Assembly (NCBI GenBank): GCA_030063045.1
Contig: JAQSEB010000175.1
Location: forward strand, 1-64,000
Source of the DNA: Pratylenchus scribneri
Taxonomy: Eukaryota > Nematoda > Chromadorea > Rhabditida > Pratylenchidae
Reading direction: 5' to 3'
DNA: 64,000 nucleotides
Shown: piece after piece, positions 8,607-19,414 of the stretch
How the letters are laid out: every line of letters starts with the position of its first letter
Position numbering within the stretch: position 1 is the first letter of the stretch
Position numbers and translations under genes: made by a program
The notes under the pieces: generated by a model
The model's database searches: none
The model's input: only the letters and a program-made list of their open reading frames with translations
What the model was told of the DNA's origin: nothing

Positions 8607-9957
8607 AATAGGACCGTCATTTTTACCCCTAGTTGCAAATTTGGATTTTTGCATTCCGGCAAAGCAAAAAGTGCGCATTAAAGAGAAAATAGTAATTGAT
8701 GAGCACGCGGATGTTTTGGTCCCTTGCAAGCCAATTGATAATTTGGAAAATCAAGTAAAAATGAAGGATACAATTTTAATTGAAAGGGGCGCAGAAAATC
8801 TACCCGAAGTAATTTTGATTGGAAAAACTATCTGCAAGCCAAATAATATGTACGTTAGGGCCATGAATGTTGGAAATGCTAAAATAACGTTATATGAAGG
8901 GCAGCATATTGCAAATTGGGAAAATTGCGAAGTAGATAATGGGCATAAATTTTATGAAATAAATTCGGTCGGAAATGGAAAATTAGATCCTAAAATAAGG
9001 GATAAGCTGATGAACACCGAAATTACGGATAAATTAAATTTGGATGATTCCTGTTTTTCGGAAGAGGCTAAAATTGCCCTAAGGAAAATAATTTTGAAAT
9101 TTTCGGATCAATTTGTTGGAAAGGATGGAAAAATTGGAAGTTTTTCTGGGCCAATTAAGCATAAAATCGAACTAATAGACGAAAGCAAAATTGTACAAAT
9201 GCGCCCCTATCGAGTTGCGCCTGCATTAAAAGAGGAAATAAAAAACCAAATTGAGGATATGCTAAGGCAGAAAATCATAAGGCCCTCTGAAAGTGCCTTT
9301 TCCTCGCCCGTTGTTTTGGTCAAGAAAGCCGACAAAAAGAGCTACAGATTTGCTATTGACTATAGAAAGTTGAATGAAAATACCAAAAAACAGGTATACT
9401 TTCTTCCTCTTATCCAGGATATCTTAGACCAAGTTGGCGGGAAAAGCATTTTCAGCACCTTTAATTTTCAGTAGGGCTTCCACCAAATAAAAATGCATGA
9501 TTCCCATATAGAAAGAACGGCTTTTGCCACATTTTTAGGGGTTTTCGAATTTTTGCGCATGCCTTTTGGCCTCTGCGCCGCACCTAACACCTTTCAAAAA
9601 GCCATGGAAATCTTAAGAAAAGAATTATCCGCCGCATTTTTAGTCTATTTAGATGATGTCGTGCTAGCTAGCACTGATGAAATGGAACATCTTCGTGATA
9701 TTGAGAATTTTTTGGTTATTTTGAAAAAATATAATCTTAAATTGAAGATTGAAAAATGCAGCTTTGGAAAATCCGAAATAAGATATCTTGGTTTTTTGAT
9801 TAGCGCGTTGGGAGTGCGTCCTGACCCTAAAAATGTAGCGGCAGTCCAAAGGTTCGAACCCCCTAAAAATCTCACTCAATTAAGGAGCTTTATAGGCGCT
9901 GTTTCGTACTTTAGGCGTTTTATTCGGAATTTTTCAAAAATAGTGGCACCTTATTAA
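8557..9957 (+). pseudogene. Reverse transcriptase (pol) fragment, interrupted
   Basis: This frame overlaps the end of the protease frame by 50 bases in the +1 register. It starts with a linker, then a gypsy-type reverse transcriptase: the YRVAP/IIRPSESAFSSPVVLVKK block, FAIDYRKLNENT, GFHQIKM, MPFGLCAAPNTFQ, the catalytic YLDD at 9646-9657, then GFLISALGVRPDPKNV and FIGAVSYFRRFI. A TAG at 9472-9474 interrupts the conserved block just before GFHQI. The frame ends at 9955-9957. The next recognisable residues, the beginning of RNase H (HQEAFEMIK), lie in another frame at about 9965-9999. After that homology stops, so most of RNase H and all of integrase are missing. Confidence 0.85.
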
Positions 9958-10036
9958 GGAAAAATGGTCCCAAGAACATCAGGAAGCTTTTGAAATGATT
10001 AAAATTTAAAAATTTTAAACGAGAAGGTACATTTAC

Positions 10037-10373
10037 CTCAACCAATATTATGAGATCAGCATTTTGGAGTCCACCATTTTCCATATTCTTTTCATTCAAG
10101 GTGCATAAATTTTTCTGACAATTAAGCAGCCTCATTTTCCTATTAAAATAATTTATATCGTAGATTAATTTTTCAATATTACCTCGTACTGAATGCAAGA
10201 TCTTTTGTTTTTTGCAGATTCCATAGGAGCATTTTGGATTGCACAATTTTTATTTCCATTGGCCAGATCTCAATTTCAAATTTTCTGTGAATTGATAATT
10301 TTAATTCATTTAAAAATGGATTGTAAACAGTCCAAACCATTGATTTAGCAGTGGCCCCAGAGTTCACATTCCA
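10037..10373 (-). pseudogene. Two-exon gene fragment of unknown family
   Basis: On the minus strand, exon one is open from 10373 to 10183 (contains SMVWTVYNPFLNEL). It ends with the donor GTAATA. A 43-base intron follows with acceptor TTTTAATAG, then exon two 10139-10037 (contains NCQKNLCTLNEKN) ending at a GTAAAT donor. Exon phases agree (phase 2 into exon two, phase 0 out). No start is visible: an in-frame TAA lies just upstream at 10374-10376. No third exon is found before the truncated retroelement, whose end lies within the following intron. I do not recognise the family. It may be a gene cut by the retroelement or a captured fragment. Confidence 0.45.
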
Positions 10374-10569
10374 TTATCGGCTCAACATAAGGAATTCTTT
10401 TTATTTGGGAAATGAGGTATGATTATTTTATTAAAAATTTCTAAAATTCTTTTGCAAATTATAAATTTCCAACATTGCGATGTCAAAAGATGCATATTTG
10501 TTGATCTGAGAGAGATTCATAATGAACAAACTTGCAGATTTTGAGGTTTGTATTCCCACTTAGTTTGAA

Positions 10570-10810
10570 ATAGTTTTAGGCCATACAAACCTTAAACCAT
10601 TTTGTAGATCTCACCGAGATGCATCGATTGGTATATAATTTGTCAAGTTTCGACTAAAATTAAAGAGTATTAAACCGTTTAAAACCATTTTCATATTTTT
10701 GGTTTTAAACTCTAATTTTTGGCCAAAACATGAGAATTTATAAACCAATCGATGCGTCTCGATGAGATCTACAAATTGATGTAAGGTTTGTGAGGTCTAA
10801 AACCACTTGA
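10570..10810. repeat. Palindromic repeat, family A
   Basis: Left arm: CAAACCTTAAACC, GTAGATCTCACCGAGATGC, ATCGATTGGTATATAA, AAATTAAAGAGT. The right arm is the reverse complement in reverse order (ACTCTAATTTT, AACCAATCGATGCGTCTCG, GATCTACAAATT, GGTTTGTGAGG). It looks like a non-coding palindromic miniature transposon. Related copies or halves are at 2262, 11490, 18455, 19203, 22015, 32420, 34555 and 53840. Confidence 0.75.
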
Positions 10811-11250
10811 TTAGAACTCAAAAACTTTCTTAATTGCAAAAAAATAGTAACCATTGTAAATTAATGAAATTAAAAATATGGAAAAATAAAAATGATCACT
10901 TGGATGACATTTCAATAAAAATGATGGATGAAAACAAAAATGAATTAATGAAATGAATCATATTTGAAAAAATTAATAATTGTTAACTGGCATTGGGAAT
11001 TTGTTTTCATTTTCCTTTTCAACATTCACTCGCTTTTTTCAGCTAATTTTATTCGTCATTTTTCGTCTATTTTTTTACACATTTCCGTCGCTGATTAATT
11101 CACATTCATTCATTTTCATTTTCGCCGTTCAAAAAACTCATCCAGTGGTGAAATAAATTCTCATCATTCAGCAGTTAGCTAAATCGATTTAAAATCCAAA
11201 TGAAATATTTTTATACTTATTTATTCAAAAAAATTATTTTAATTTTTCAT
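10811..11250. other. AT-rich spacer, upstream of helical gene 2
   Basis: A stretch near 10800-10860 (AAAACTTTCTTAATTG, AATAGTAACCATT) resembles 18490-18560 upstream of the third helical gene, so part of this belongs to the duplicated upstream region. Otherwise no gene is seen. Confidence 0.45.
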
Positions 11251-11289
11251 CAGCTTGAAAAATAATTTTTCGAATGTAGCCCCCATTCA

Positions 11290-11470
11290 TTTAAGTCTCA
11301 ACTCGCTAAACCACAAAATGTCTATACCCCATAAAACCCAAAAAATTCCTATACAAAAAATGCCTATCCAGCCAAAAACCCAAAAAATGCCTATCCAGCT
11401 AAAATCCCATAAAATGTCTATGCCTATGCCCTATAAAACTCACAAAATATACCCAAAAATATTTTTTGAT
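11290..11470. repeat. Degenerate short tandem repeat
   Basis: AAAATGCCTATCCAGC-like blocks alternate with CCCATAAAATG and CCAAAAA blocks at roughly 25-35 base spacing. The open frame across it on the plus strand is simply this repeat translated (MPIQ, KTQK units) and is not called as a gene. Confidence 0.55.
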
Positions 11471-11489
11471 TTCTAATAATTCAGAAACC

Positions 11490-11740
11490 GGTTTTAAACT
11501 CTACAAACCTTATACCAATTTGTACATAAATTTCATCGAGACGCATTGTTTGGCATATAAAATGTTAGATTTTGACCCAAAATTAAAGAGTTTAAAACCC
11601 AAACTGGAAATATAGTTTAAACGGTTTAATACTCTTTAATTTTGGTCGAAACTCGACAAATTATATACCAATCGAAGCGTCTTGATAAGATCTTACAAAA
11701 TGGTACAAGGTTTTAGAGTCTAAAACCGGGTTCACCCTTC
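11490..11740. repeat. Palindromic repeat, family A
   Basis: Full two-armed copy. It begins CCGGTTTTAAACTCTACAAA and ends with the mirror GAGTCTAAAACCGG. Internal TATAAAATGTTAG and TTATATACCAATCG blocks are inverted relative to each other. It lies directly upstream of the second helical protein gene; a remnant of the same repeat also precedes the third gene. Confidence 0.7.
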
Positions 11741-11835
11741 AACTACCTTTTCCCTTTTATAATCGTTAAATACTCATTTTTACACTTTCATTCAAACTTG
11801 ACAAATTATCTTTCAGCACAAATATTGCATCAAAT

Positions 11836-12084
11836 ATGTCCGATTCTGAACGTGAACGGGAAAGACAACGTGAAAATTTGGAACGTGTGCGGGAAGAGCA
11901 GGCTCGATTGGAGGAAGAAATTAGACGAAGGGAAGAGAATATCAGACAAATGGAAGAAGAAGCCAGAAGAATCGAGGAGGCAGAACGTCGACGCCAAGAT
12001 CATTACCGAGAGCGCTGCCGTGAGAAACAGGCTCGTTGGCGCGATCGTCAACGTAATCGTGATCAGCAGGGCGGACAGCAATGA
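11836..12084 (+). CDS. Small Arg/Glu-rich helical protein, paralogue 2
   Basis: Predicted 82-residue, intronless protein beginning MSDSERERERQRENLER and ending QQGGQQ. It consists of Glu/Arg blocks with very few hydrophobic residues, so a single alpha-helix or coiled coil is expected. A CTTTCAG acceptor ends at 11816, about 20 bases before the ATG; the same distance and the following CACAAA..GCATCAAA leader are conserved in the third copy. The 3' flank (GATGTGAGAATAAAGAA, then AAATAAATGC) is also shared with copy three. Together with conserved length and N-terminus in three copies, this supports a real, transcribed gene family. The function is unknown. Confidence 0.7.
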   Translation: MSDSERERERQRENLERVREEQARLEEEIRRREENIRQMEEEARRIEEAERRRQDHYRERCREKQARWRDRQRNRDQQGGQQ

Positions 12085-12362
12085 GCGACAGAGAAGAGGA
12101 CGATGTGAGAATAAAGAAGAATAAAAGAAATGAAGGAAATAATTTTATTTAAAAACAAATCAAAATAAATGCAATTTTTGCTTTTATCTTTTTATTAAAT
12201 GAATGCTTTATCCAATTAAAATTTTATTTAGTCTAAATAAATAAGAAAAGAGAGCAACTTATAGAAGGTAAATGTTAAACTATTAGTAACGATATTTTTC
12301 CAATTCATCCTTTTCTCATTGACAAATGCCAAAATTCCTTCAATTTTTTTTGGCTTTGAATT

Positions 12363-15300
12363 TTTTGAAAAATTATTTTAGACGGTAACCCATTAAAAAT
12401 GCAAATTTTTTGAAAAATTATTTTAGTCGGTAACCCATTAAAAATGCAAAAATTTTGAAAAATTATTTTAGTCGGTAACCCCATTAAAAATGCAAAAATT
12501 TTGAAAAATTATTTTAGACGGTAACCCATTAAAAATGCAAATTTTTTGAAAAATTATTTTAGACGGTAACCCATTAAAAATGCAAATTTTTGAAAAATTA
12601 TTTTAGTTGGTAACCCCCTTAAAAATGCAATTTTTTGAAAAATTATTTTAGTCGGTAACCCCATTAAAAATGCAAAAATTTTGAAAAATTATTTTAGACG
12701 GTAACCCATTAAAAATGCAATTGAAAAATTATTTTAGTCGGTAACCCCCTTAAAAATGCAATTTTTTGAAAAATTATTTTAGTCGGTAACCCCATTAAAA
12801 ATGCAAATTTTTTGAAAAATTATTTTAGACGGTAACCCCATTAAAAATGCAAAAATTTTGAAAAATTATTTTAGACGGTAACCCATTAAAAATGCAAAAA
12901 TTTTGAAAAATTATTTTAGACGGTAACCCATTAAAAATGCAAATTTTTGAAAAATTATTTTAGACGGTAACCCCATTAAAAATGCAAATTTTTTGACAAA
13001 TTTTTGAAAAATTATTTTAGACGGTAACCCCATTAAAAATGCAAATTTTTGAAAAATTATTTTAGACGGTAACCCATTAAAAATGCAAATTTTTGAAAAA
13101 TTATTTTAGTCGGTAACCCCATTAAAAATGCAAATTTTTGAAAAATTATTTTAGACGGTAACCCCATTAAAAATGCAAATTTTTGAAAAATTATTTTGGT
13201 CGGTAACCCCATTAAAAATGCAAATTTTTGAAAAATTATTTTAGTCGGTAACCCCATTAAAAATGCAAATTTTTGAAAAATTATTTTAGTCGGTAACCCC
13301 ATTAAAAATGCAAATTTTTTGAAAAATTATTTTAGACGGTAACCCATTAAAAATGCAAAAATTTTGAAAAATTATTTTAGACGGTAACCCATTAAAAATG
13401 CAAAAATTTTGAAAAATTATTTTAGACGGTAACCCATTAAAAATGCAAAAATTTTGAAAAATTATTTTAGACGGTAACCCATTAAAAATGCAAATTTTTG
13501 AAAAATTATTTTAGTTGGTAACCCCCTTAAAAATGCAATTTTTTGAAAAATTATTTTAGTCGGTAACCCCATTAAAAATGCAAATTTTTGAAAAATTATT
13601 TTAGTCGGTAACCCCATTAAAAATGCAAATTTTTGAAAAATTATTTTAGTCGGTAACCCATTAAAAATGCAAATTTTTGAAAAATTATTTTAGTCGGTAA
13701 CCCCATTAAAAATGCAAATTTTTGAAAAATTATTTTAGTCGGTAACCCCCTTAAAAATGCAATTTTTTGAAAAATTATTTTAGTCGGTAACCCCATTAAA
13801 AATGCAAATTTTTTGACAAATTTTTGAAAAATTATTTTAGTCGGTAACCCCATTAAAAATGCAAATTTTTTGAAAAATTATTTTAGACGGTAACCCATTA
13901 AAAATGCAAAAATTTTGAAAAATTATTTTAGACGGTAACCCATTAAAAATGCAAATTTTTGAAAAATTATTTTAGACGGTAACCCATTAAAAATGCAAAA
14001 ATTTTGAAAAATTATTTTAGACGGTAACCCCATTAAAAATGCAAATTTTTGAAAAATTATTTTAGACGGTAACCCATTAAAAATGCAAATTTTTGAAAAA
14101 TTATTTTAGTCGGTAACCCCATTAAAAATGCAAATTTTTGAAAAATTATTTTAGTCGGTAACCCATTAAAAATGCAAAAATTTTGAAAAATTATTTTAGA
14201 CGGTAACCCATTAAAAATGCAAATTTTTTGAAAAATTATTTTAGACGGTAACCCATTAAAAATGCAAAAATTTTGAAAAATTATTTTAGACGGTAACCCA
14301 TTAAAAATGCAAAAATTTTGAAAAATTATTTTAGACGGTAACCCATTAAAAATGCAAATTTTTGAAAAATTATTTTAGACGGTAACCCATTAAAAATGCA
14401 AAAATTTTGAAAAATTATTTTAGTCGGTAACCCCATTAAAAATGCAAATTTTTGAAAAATTATTTTAGTCGGTAACCCATTAAAAATGCAAAAATTTTTA
14501 AAAATTATTTTAGACGGTAACCCATTAAAAATGCAAATTTTTTGAAAAATTATTTTAGACGGTAACCCATTAAAAATGCAAAAATTTTGAAAAATTATTT
14601 TAGACGGTAACCCATTAAAAATGCAAAAATTTTGAAAAATTATTTTAGACGGTAACCCATTAAAAATGCAAAAATTTTGAAAAATTATTTTAGACGGTAA
14701 CCCATTAAAAATGCAAATTTTTTGAAAAATTATTTTAGACGGTAACCCATTAAAAATGCAAAAATTTTGAAAAATTATTTTAGTCGGTAACCCATTAAAA
14801 ATGCAAATTTTTTGAAAAATTATTTTAGTCGGTAACCCCATTAAAAATGCAAATTTTTGAAAAATTATTTTAGACGGTAACCCATTAAAAATGCAAAAAT
14901 TTTGAAAAATTATTTTAGACGGTAACCCCATTAAAAATGCAAATTTTTGAAAAATTATTTTAGACGGTAACCCATTAAAAATGCAAATTTTTGAAAAATT
15001 ATTTTAGTCGGTAACCCCATTAAAAATGCAAATTTTTGAAAAATTATTTTAGACGGTAACCCCATTAAAAATGCAAATTTTTGAAAAATTATTTTGGTCG
15101 GTAACCCCATTAAAAATGCAAATTTTTGAAAAATTATTTTAGACGGTAACCCCATTAAAAATGCAAATTTTTGAAAAATTATTTTGGTCGGTAACCCCAT
15201 TAAAAATGCAAATTTTTGAAAAATTATTTTAGTCGGTAACCCCATTAAAAATGCAAATTTTTGAAAAATTATTTTAGTCGGTAACCCCATTAAAAATGCA

Positions 15301-18107
15301 AATTTTTTGAAAAATTATTTTAGACGGTAACCCATTAAAAATGCAAATTTTTTGACAAATTTTTGAAAAATTATTTTAGTCGGTAACCCCATTAAAAATG
15401 CAAATTTTTTGAAAAATTATTTTAGACGGTAACCCATTAAAAATGCAAAAATTTTGAAAAATTATTTTAGACGGTAACCCATTAAAAATGCAAATTTTTG
15501 AAAAATTATTTTAGACGGTAACCCATTAAAAATGCAAAAATTTTGAAAAATTATTTTAGACGGTAACCCATTAAAAATGCAAATTTTTGAAAAATTATTT
15601 TAGACGGTAACCCATTAAAAATGCAAAAATTTTGAAAAATTATTTTAGACGGTAACCCATTAAAAATGCAAATTTTTTGAAAAATTATTTTAGTCGGTAA
15701 CCCCATTAAAAATGCAAATTTTTTGAAAAATTATTTTAGACGGTAACCCATTAAAAATGCAAATTTTTGAAAAATTATTTTAGTCGGTAACCCATTAAAA
15801 ATGCAAAAATTTTGAAAAATTATTTTAGACGGTAACCCATTAAAAATGCAAAAATTTTGAAAAATTATTTTAGACGGTAACCCCATTAAAAATGCAAATT
15901 TTTGAAAAATTATTTTAGACGGTAACCCATTAAAAATGCAAATTTTTGAAAAATTATTTTAGTCGGTAACCCCATTAAAAATGCAAATTTTTGAAAAATT
16001 ATTTTAGTCGGTAACCCATTAAAAATGCAAAAATTTTGAAAAATTATTTTAGACGGTAACCCATTAAAAATGCAAATTTTTTGAAAAATTATTTTAGACG
16101 GTAACCCATTAAAAATGCAAAAATTTTGAAAAATTATTTTAGACGGTAACCCATTAAAAATGCAAATTTTTTGAAAAATTATTTTAGACGGTAACCCATT
16201 AAAAATGCAAAAATTTTGAAAAATTATTTTAGTCGGTAACCCATTAAAAATGCAAATTTTTGAAAAATTATTTTAGTCGGTAACCCCATTAAAAATGCAA
16301 ATTTTTGAAAAATTATTTTAGTCGGTAACCCCCTTAAAAATGCAATTTTTTGAAAAATTATTTTAGTCGGTAACCCCATTAAAAATGCAAATTTTTTGAC
16401 AAATTTTTGAAAAATTATTTTAGTCGGTAACCCCCTTAAAAATGCAATTTTTTGAAAAATTATTTTAGTCGGTAACCCATTAAAAATGCAAATTTTTTGA
16501 AAAATTATTTTAGACGGTAACCCATTAAAAATGCAAAAATTTTGAAAAATTATTTTAGTCGGTAACCCATTAAAAATGCAAATTTTTTGAAAAATTATTT
16601 TAGTCGGTAACCCCATTAAAAATGCAAATTTTTGAAAAATTATTTTAGACGGTAACCCATTAAAAATGCAAAAATTTTGAAAAATTATTTTAGACGGTAA
16701 CCCCATTAAAAATGCAAATTTTTGAAAAATTATTTTAGACGGTAACCCATTAAAAATGCAAATTTTTGAAAAATTATTTTAGTCGGTAACCCCATTAAAA
16801 ATGCAAATTTTTGAAAAATTATTTTAGACGGTAACCCCATTAAAAATGCAAATTTTTGAAAAATTATTTTGGTCGGTAACCCCATTAAAAATGCAAATTT
16901 TTGAAAAATTATTTTAGTCGGTAACCCCATTAAAAATGCAAATTTTTGAAAAATTATTTTAGTCGGTAACCCCATTAAAAATGCAAATTTTTTGAAAAAT
17001 TATTTTAGACGGTAACCCATTAAAAATGCAAATTTTTGAAAAATTATTTTAGTCGGTAACCCCATTAAAAATGCAAATTTTTGAAAAATTATTTTAGTCG
17101 GTAACCCCATTAAAAATGCAAATTTTTGAAAAATTATTTTAGTCGGTAACCCCATTAAAAATGCAAATTTTTTGAAAAATTATTTTAGACGGTAACCCAT
17201 TAAAAATGCAAATTTTTGAAAAATTATTTTAGTCGGTAACCCCCTTAAAAATGCAATTTTTTGAAAAATTATTTTAGACGGTAACCCATTAAAAATGCAA
17301 AAATTTTGAAAAATTATTTTAGACGGTAACCCATTAAAAATGCAAATTTTTTGAAAAATTATTTTAAACGGTAACCCCATTAAAAATGCAAAAATTTTGA
17401 AAAATTATTTTAGACGGTAACCCATTAAAAATGCAAAAATTTTGAAAAATTATTTTAGACGGTAACCCATTAAAAATGCAAATTTTTGAAAAATTATTTT
17501 AGACGGTAACCCATTAAAAATGCAAATTTTTGAAAAATTATTTTAGTCGGTAACCCCCTTAAAAATGCAATTTTTTGAAAAATTATTTTAGTCGGTAACC
17601 CCATTAAAAATGCAAATTTTTTGAAAAATTATTTTAGACGGTAACCCATTAAAAATGCAAATTTTTGAAAAATTATTTTAGTCGGTAACCCCATTAAAAA
17701 TGCAAATTTTTTGAAAAATTATTTTAGACGGTAACCCCATTAAAAATGCAAAAATTTTGAAAAATTATTTTAGACGGTAACCCCATTAAAAATGCAAATT
17801 TTTTGAAAAATTATTTTAGACGGTAACCCATTAAAAATGCAAATTTTTGAAAAATTATTTTAGTCGGTAACCCCATTAAAAATGCAAATTTTTTGAAAAA
17901 TTATTTTAGACGGTAACCCTTTAAAAATGCAAAAATTTTGAAAAATTATTTTAGACGGTAACCCATTAAAAATGCAAATTTTTTGAAAAATTATTTTAGA
18001 CGGTAACCCATTAAAAATGCAAAAATTTTGAAAAATTATTTTAGACGGTAACCCATTAAAAATGCAAATTTTTGAAAAATTATTTTAGACGGTAACCCCA
18101 TTAAAAT
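12363..18107. repeat. Satellite array, about 127 units of about 45 bases
   Basis: The core reads GGTAACCCATTAAAAATGCA followed by a T-rich run and GAAAAATTATTTTAG. Units vary at a few places: GAC or GTC before GGTAACC, CCC, CCCC or CCCCC, and 4-7 T/A bases after GCA, giving 44-47 base units. Rare variants (TTTTGGTCGG near 13195, 15093, 15187 and 16868; a duplicated TTGACAAATTTTTG near 12990, 13815, 15352 and 16397) recur in matching contexts, showing that blocks of many units have been duplicated. Because 45 is a multiple of three, long open frames of a 15-residue repeat appear on the minus strand; they are by-products of the array. Confidence 0.97.
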
Positions 18108-18232
18108 CGTGGGTTTTCCCCGAATAGGCGAATCGTGTCCTTTCCCTCCAATAGGCGAATCGTGGGTTTTCCCCCAATAGGCGAATCGTGGGATAGGCGA
18201 ATGATGGGATAGGCGAATCGTGGATAGGCGCA
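18108..18232. repeat. Short repeat cluster at the satellite edge
   Basis: Five or more copies of ATAGGCGAATCGTGG, spaced 15-40 bases and mixed with TTTTCCCC, start exactly where the satellite ends. ATAGGCGAAT with CG is also the sub-repeat (in reverse complement, CGATTCGCCTAT) of the terminal repeats of the MULE-like element at 19415-21577. Confidence 0.7.
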
Positions 18233-18450
18233 CTGTGGCTCTCCGAACAAAACAAATGAATAAAACATCAACTGATGAGAACGCGAAAGGCAATGGGAGC
18301 GAAGAGAAAAGACGCTTTATCCAATCCACTGCAATGGGCAGAGCATAAAGAGGACGCCTCCGCCTCCATTCACATGGCAGCTTGGAGGGCAAATCTCAGA
18401 TCTCAGCACACATAAAAAAAGTGAAGAAATGAATACAAAAATGTGACGCA
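18233..18450. other. GC-richer spacer
   Basis: A GC-richer stretch follows the repeat cluster and precedes the upstream region of helical gene 3. No supported gene. Confidence 0.4.
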
Positions 18451-18454
18451 CTAA

Positions 18455-18505
18455 GTTCTACAAATTGGTATATAAGATTTTAGAATCTAAAATCGGTTTC
18501 TGATT
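18455..18505. repeat. Remnant of family A repeat
   Basis: AAATTGGTATATAAGATTTTAGAATCTAAAA matches the end of the family A arm. Sequence after it up to the start codon of paralogue 3 resembles that upstream of paralogue 2. Confidence 0.45.
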
Positions 18506-18682
18506 TACTAGATGTCAAAAACTATTTTTTCGGTGAAAATAGTAATCATTCCAAAAGCGCCCTAAACCCTCATGCATCCCTCAACTATTTTTCCCCTCTT
18601 ATTTAATTTAAACGCGCATTATTTGCAATTTTATCATTCAAACTTTACTAAAATTCCATTTTAGCACAAAACTGCATCAAAA

Positions 18683-18928
18683 ATGTCCGATTCGGAACGT
18701 GAACGCAACCGTCAACGAGATCAAGAAATGCGGGAAGAAATTGTTCGACGCGAGGAAGAAATTCGCCGATTGCGAGAAGAAAACGATCGAAGAGAACAAG
18801 AAGTGCGACGCCTGGAGGATGCTGAACGTCGACGCCAAGAACGAGAGCGAGAAAGGAATCGCCAAAAGCAGGCTCGTTTGCGCGAACGTCGCCGTCAGAA
18901 TCGAGATCAACAGGACGGACAGGATTGA
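18683..18928 (+). CDS. Small Arg/Glu-rich helical protein, paralogue 3
   Basis: Predicted 81-residue, intronless protein beginning MSDSERERNRQRDQEMR and ending QQDGQD. Blocks such as EEEIRRLREEN and RRLEDAERRR give an i to i+4 Glu/Arg salt-bridge pattern typical of single alpha-helices. A TTTTAG acceptor ends about 20 bases before the ATG, then CACAAAACTGCATCAAAA as in copy two. The 3' flank carries GATGATGTGAGAATAAAG and AAATAAATGCCA. Compared with copy two, many differences in the first 50 bases are synonymous. The gene pair looks like a segmental duplication, now separated by the satellite. No known function. Confidence 0.7.
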   Translation: MSDSERERNRQRDQEMREEIVRREEEIRRLREENDRREQEVRRLEDAERRRQERERERNRQKQARLRERRRQNRDQQDGQD

Positions 18929-19414
18929 ACGAGCGTGAGGATGATGTGAGAATAAAGAAATGAAGGATATAAATAATATTGTTAACCAAAATAAATGCCA
19001 TTTTTGCTTCAATTTTTAATAAATGAAAAGCTTGTTTCAATTATAATTTTACTTGGACTAATCTTTTGATTAAATAAGAAAGGGGAGTGAACTAAGAATT
19101 ATTAGAAGTTAAAATGTAATTTCATTGGATAATCCTTATCGGTAAATTCTTATTTGAGACAATGGAAAAAGGAAGGTATTTAATTTTGCGAAAAAAAAAC
19201 ATTGAAAATTGCGAAAAGTTTATAACGGTTTGTCCTAGACCTCCAAACCCTAAACCCAATCGATAGATCTCGTCGAGACGCATCGATTGGTATATATTTT
19301 TCCCATGCAAATGGTTCACCGGAATTGGGTATCCGAGAGGTGAGTAAATTCCATTAATTTCAAATTCGACAAATATTTCAGAGAACACCTGAACCAGTGG
19401 AAGTGAATGACGAC

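Larger units (their letters stand above)
4551..10005 (+). mobile_element. Decayed Ty3/gypsy-type retroelement with envelope-like gene between gag and pol
   Basis: The order of recognisable parts is gag (about 4600-5420), Arg/Gly-rich nucleic-acid-binding tail (about 5480-5720), envelope-like glycoprotein (about 5745-8150), aspartic protease (about 8260-8600), reverse transcriptase (about 9180-9950) and the first residues of RNase H (about 9965-10005). Integrase, the rest of RNase H and both terminal repeats are absent or unrecognised. It carries in-frame stops at 6186-6188 and 9472-9474, a frame change at the protease to reverse-transcriptase junction (about 8557-8606) and another after 9954. 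It therefore cannot be an active copy as it stands. An envelope-like part upstream of the protease is unlike the usual gag-pol-env order. Confidence 0.8.

Noticed and set aside
9840..9865. tRNA-like GGTTCGAACCCC
   Set aside because: It lies within the reverse-transcriptase frame and there is no cloverleaf around it.
12363..18107. Long minus-strand open frames encoding a 15-residue repeat (MGLPTKIIFQKFAFL and variants)
   Set aside because: The satellite unit is about 45 bases, so any stop-free frame stays open through many units. The frame breaks wherever a unit is 44, 46 or 47 bases, and units vary without respect for codons.
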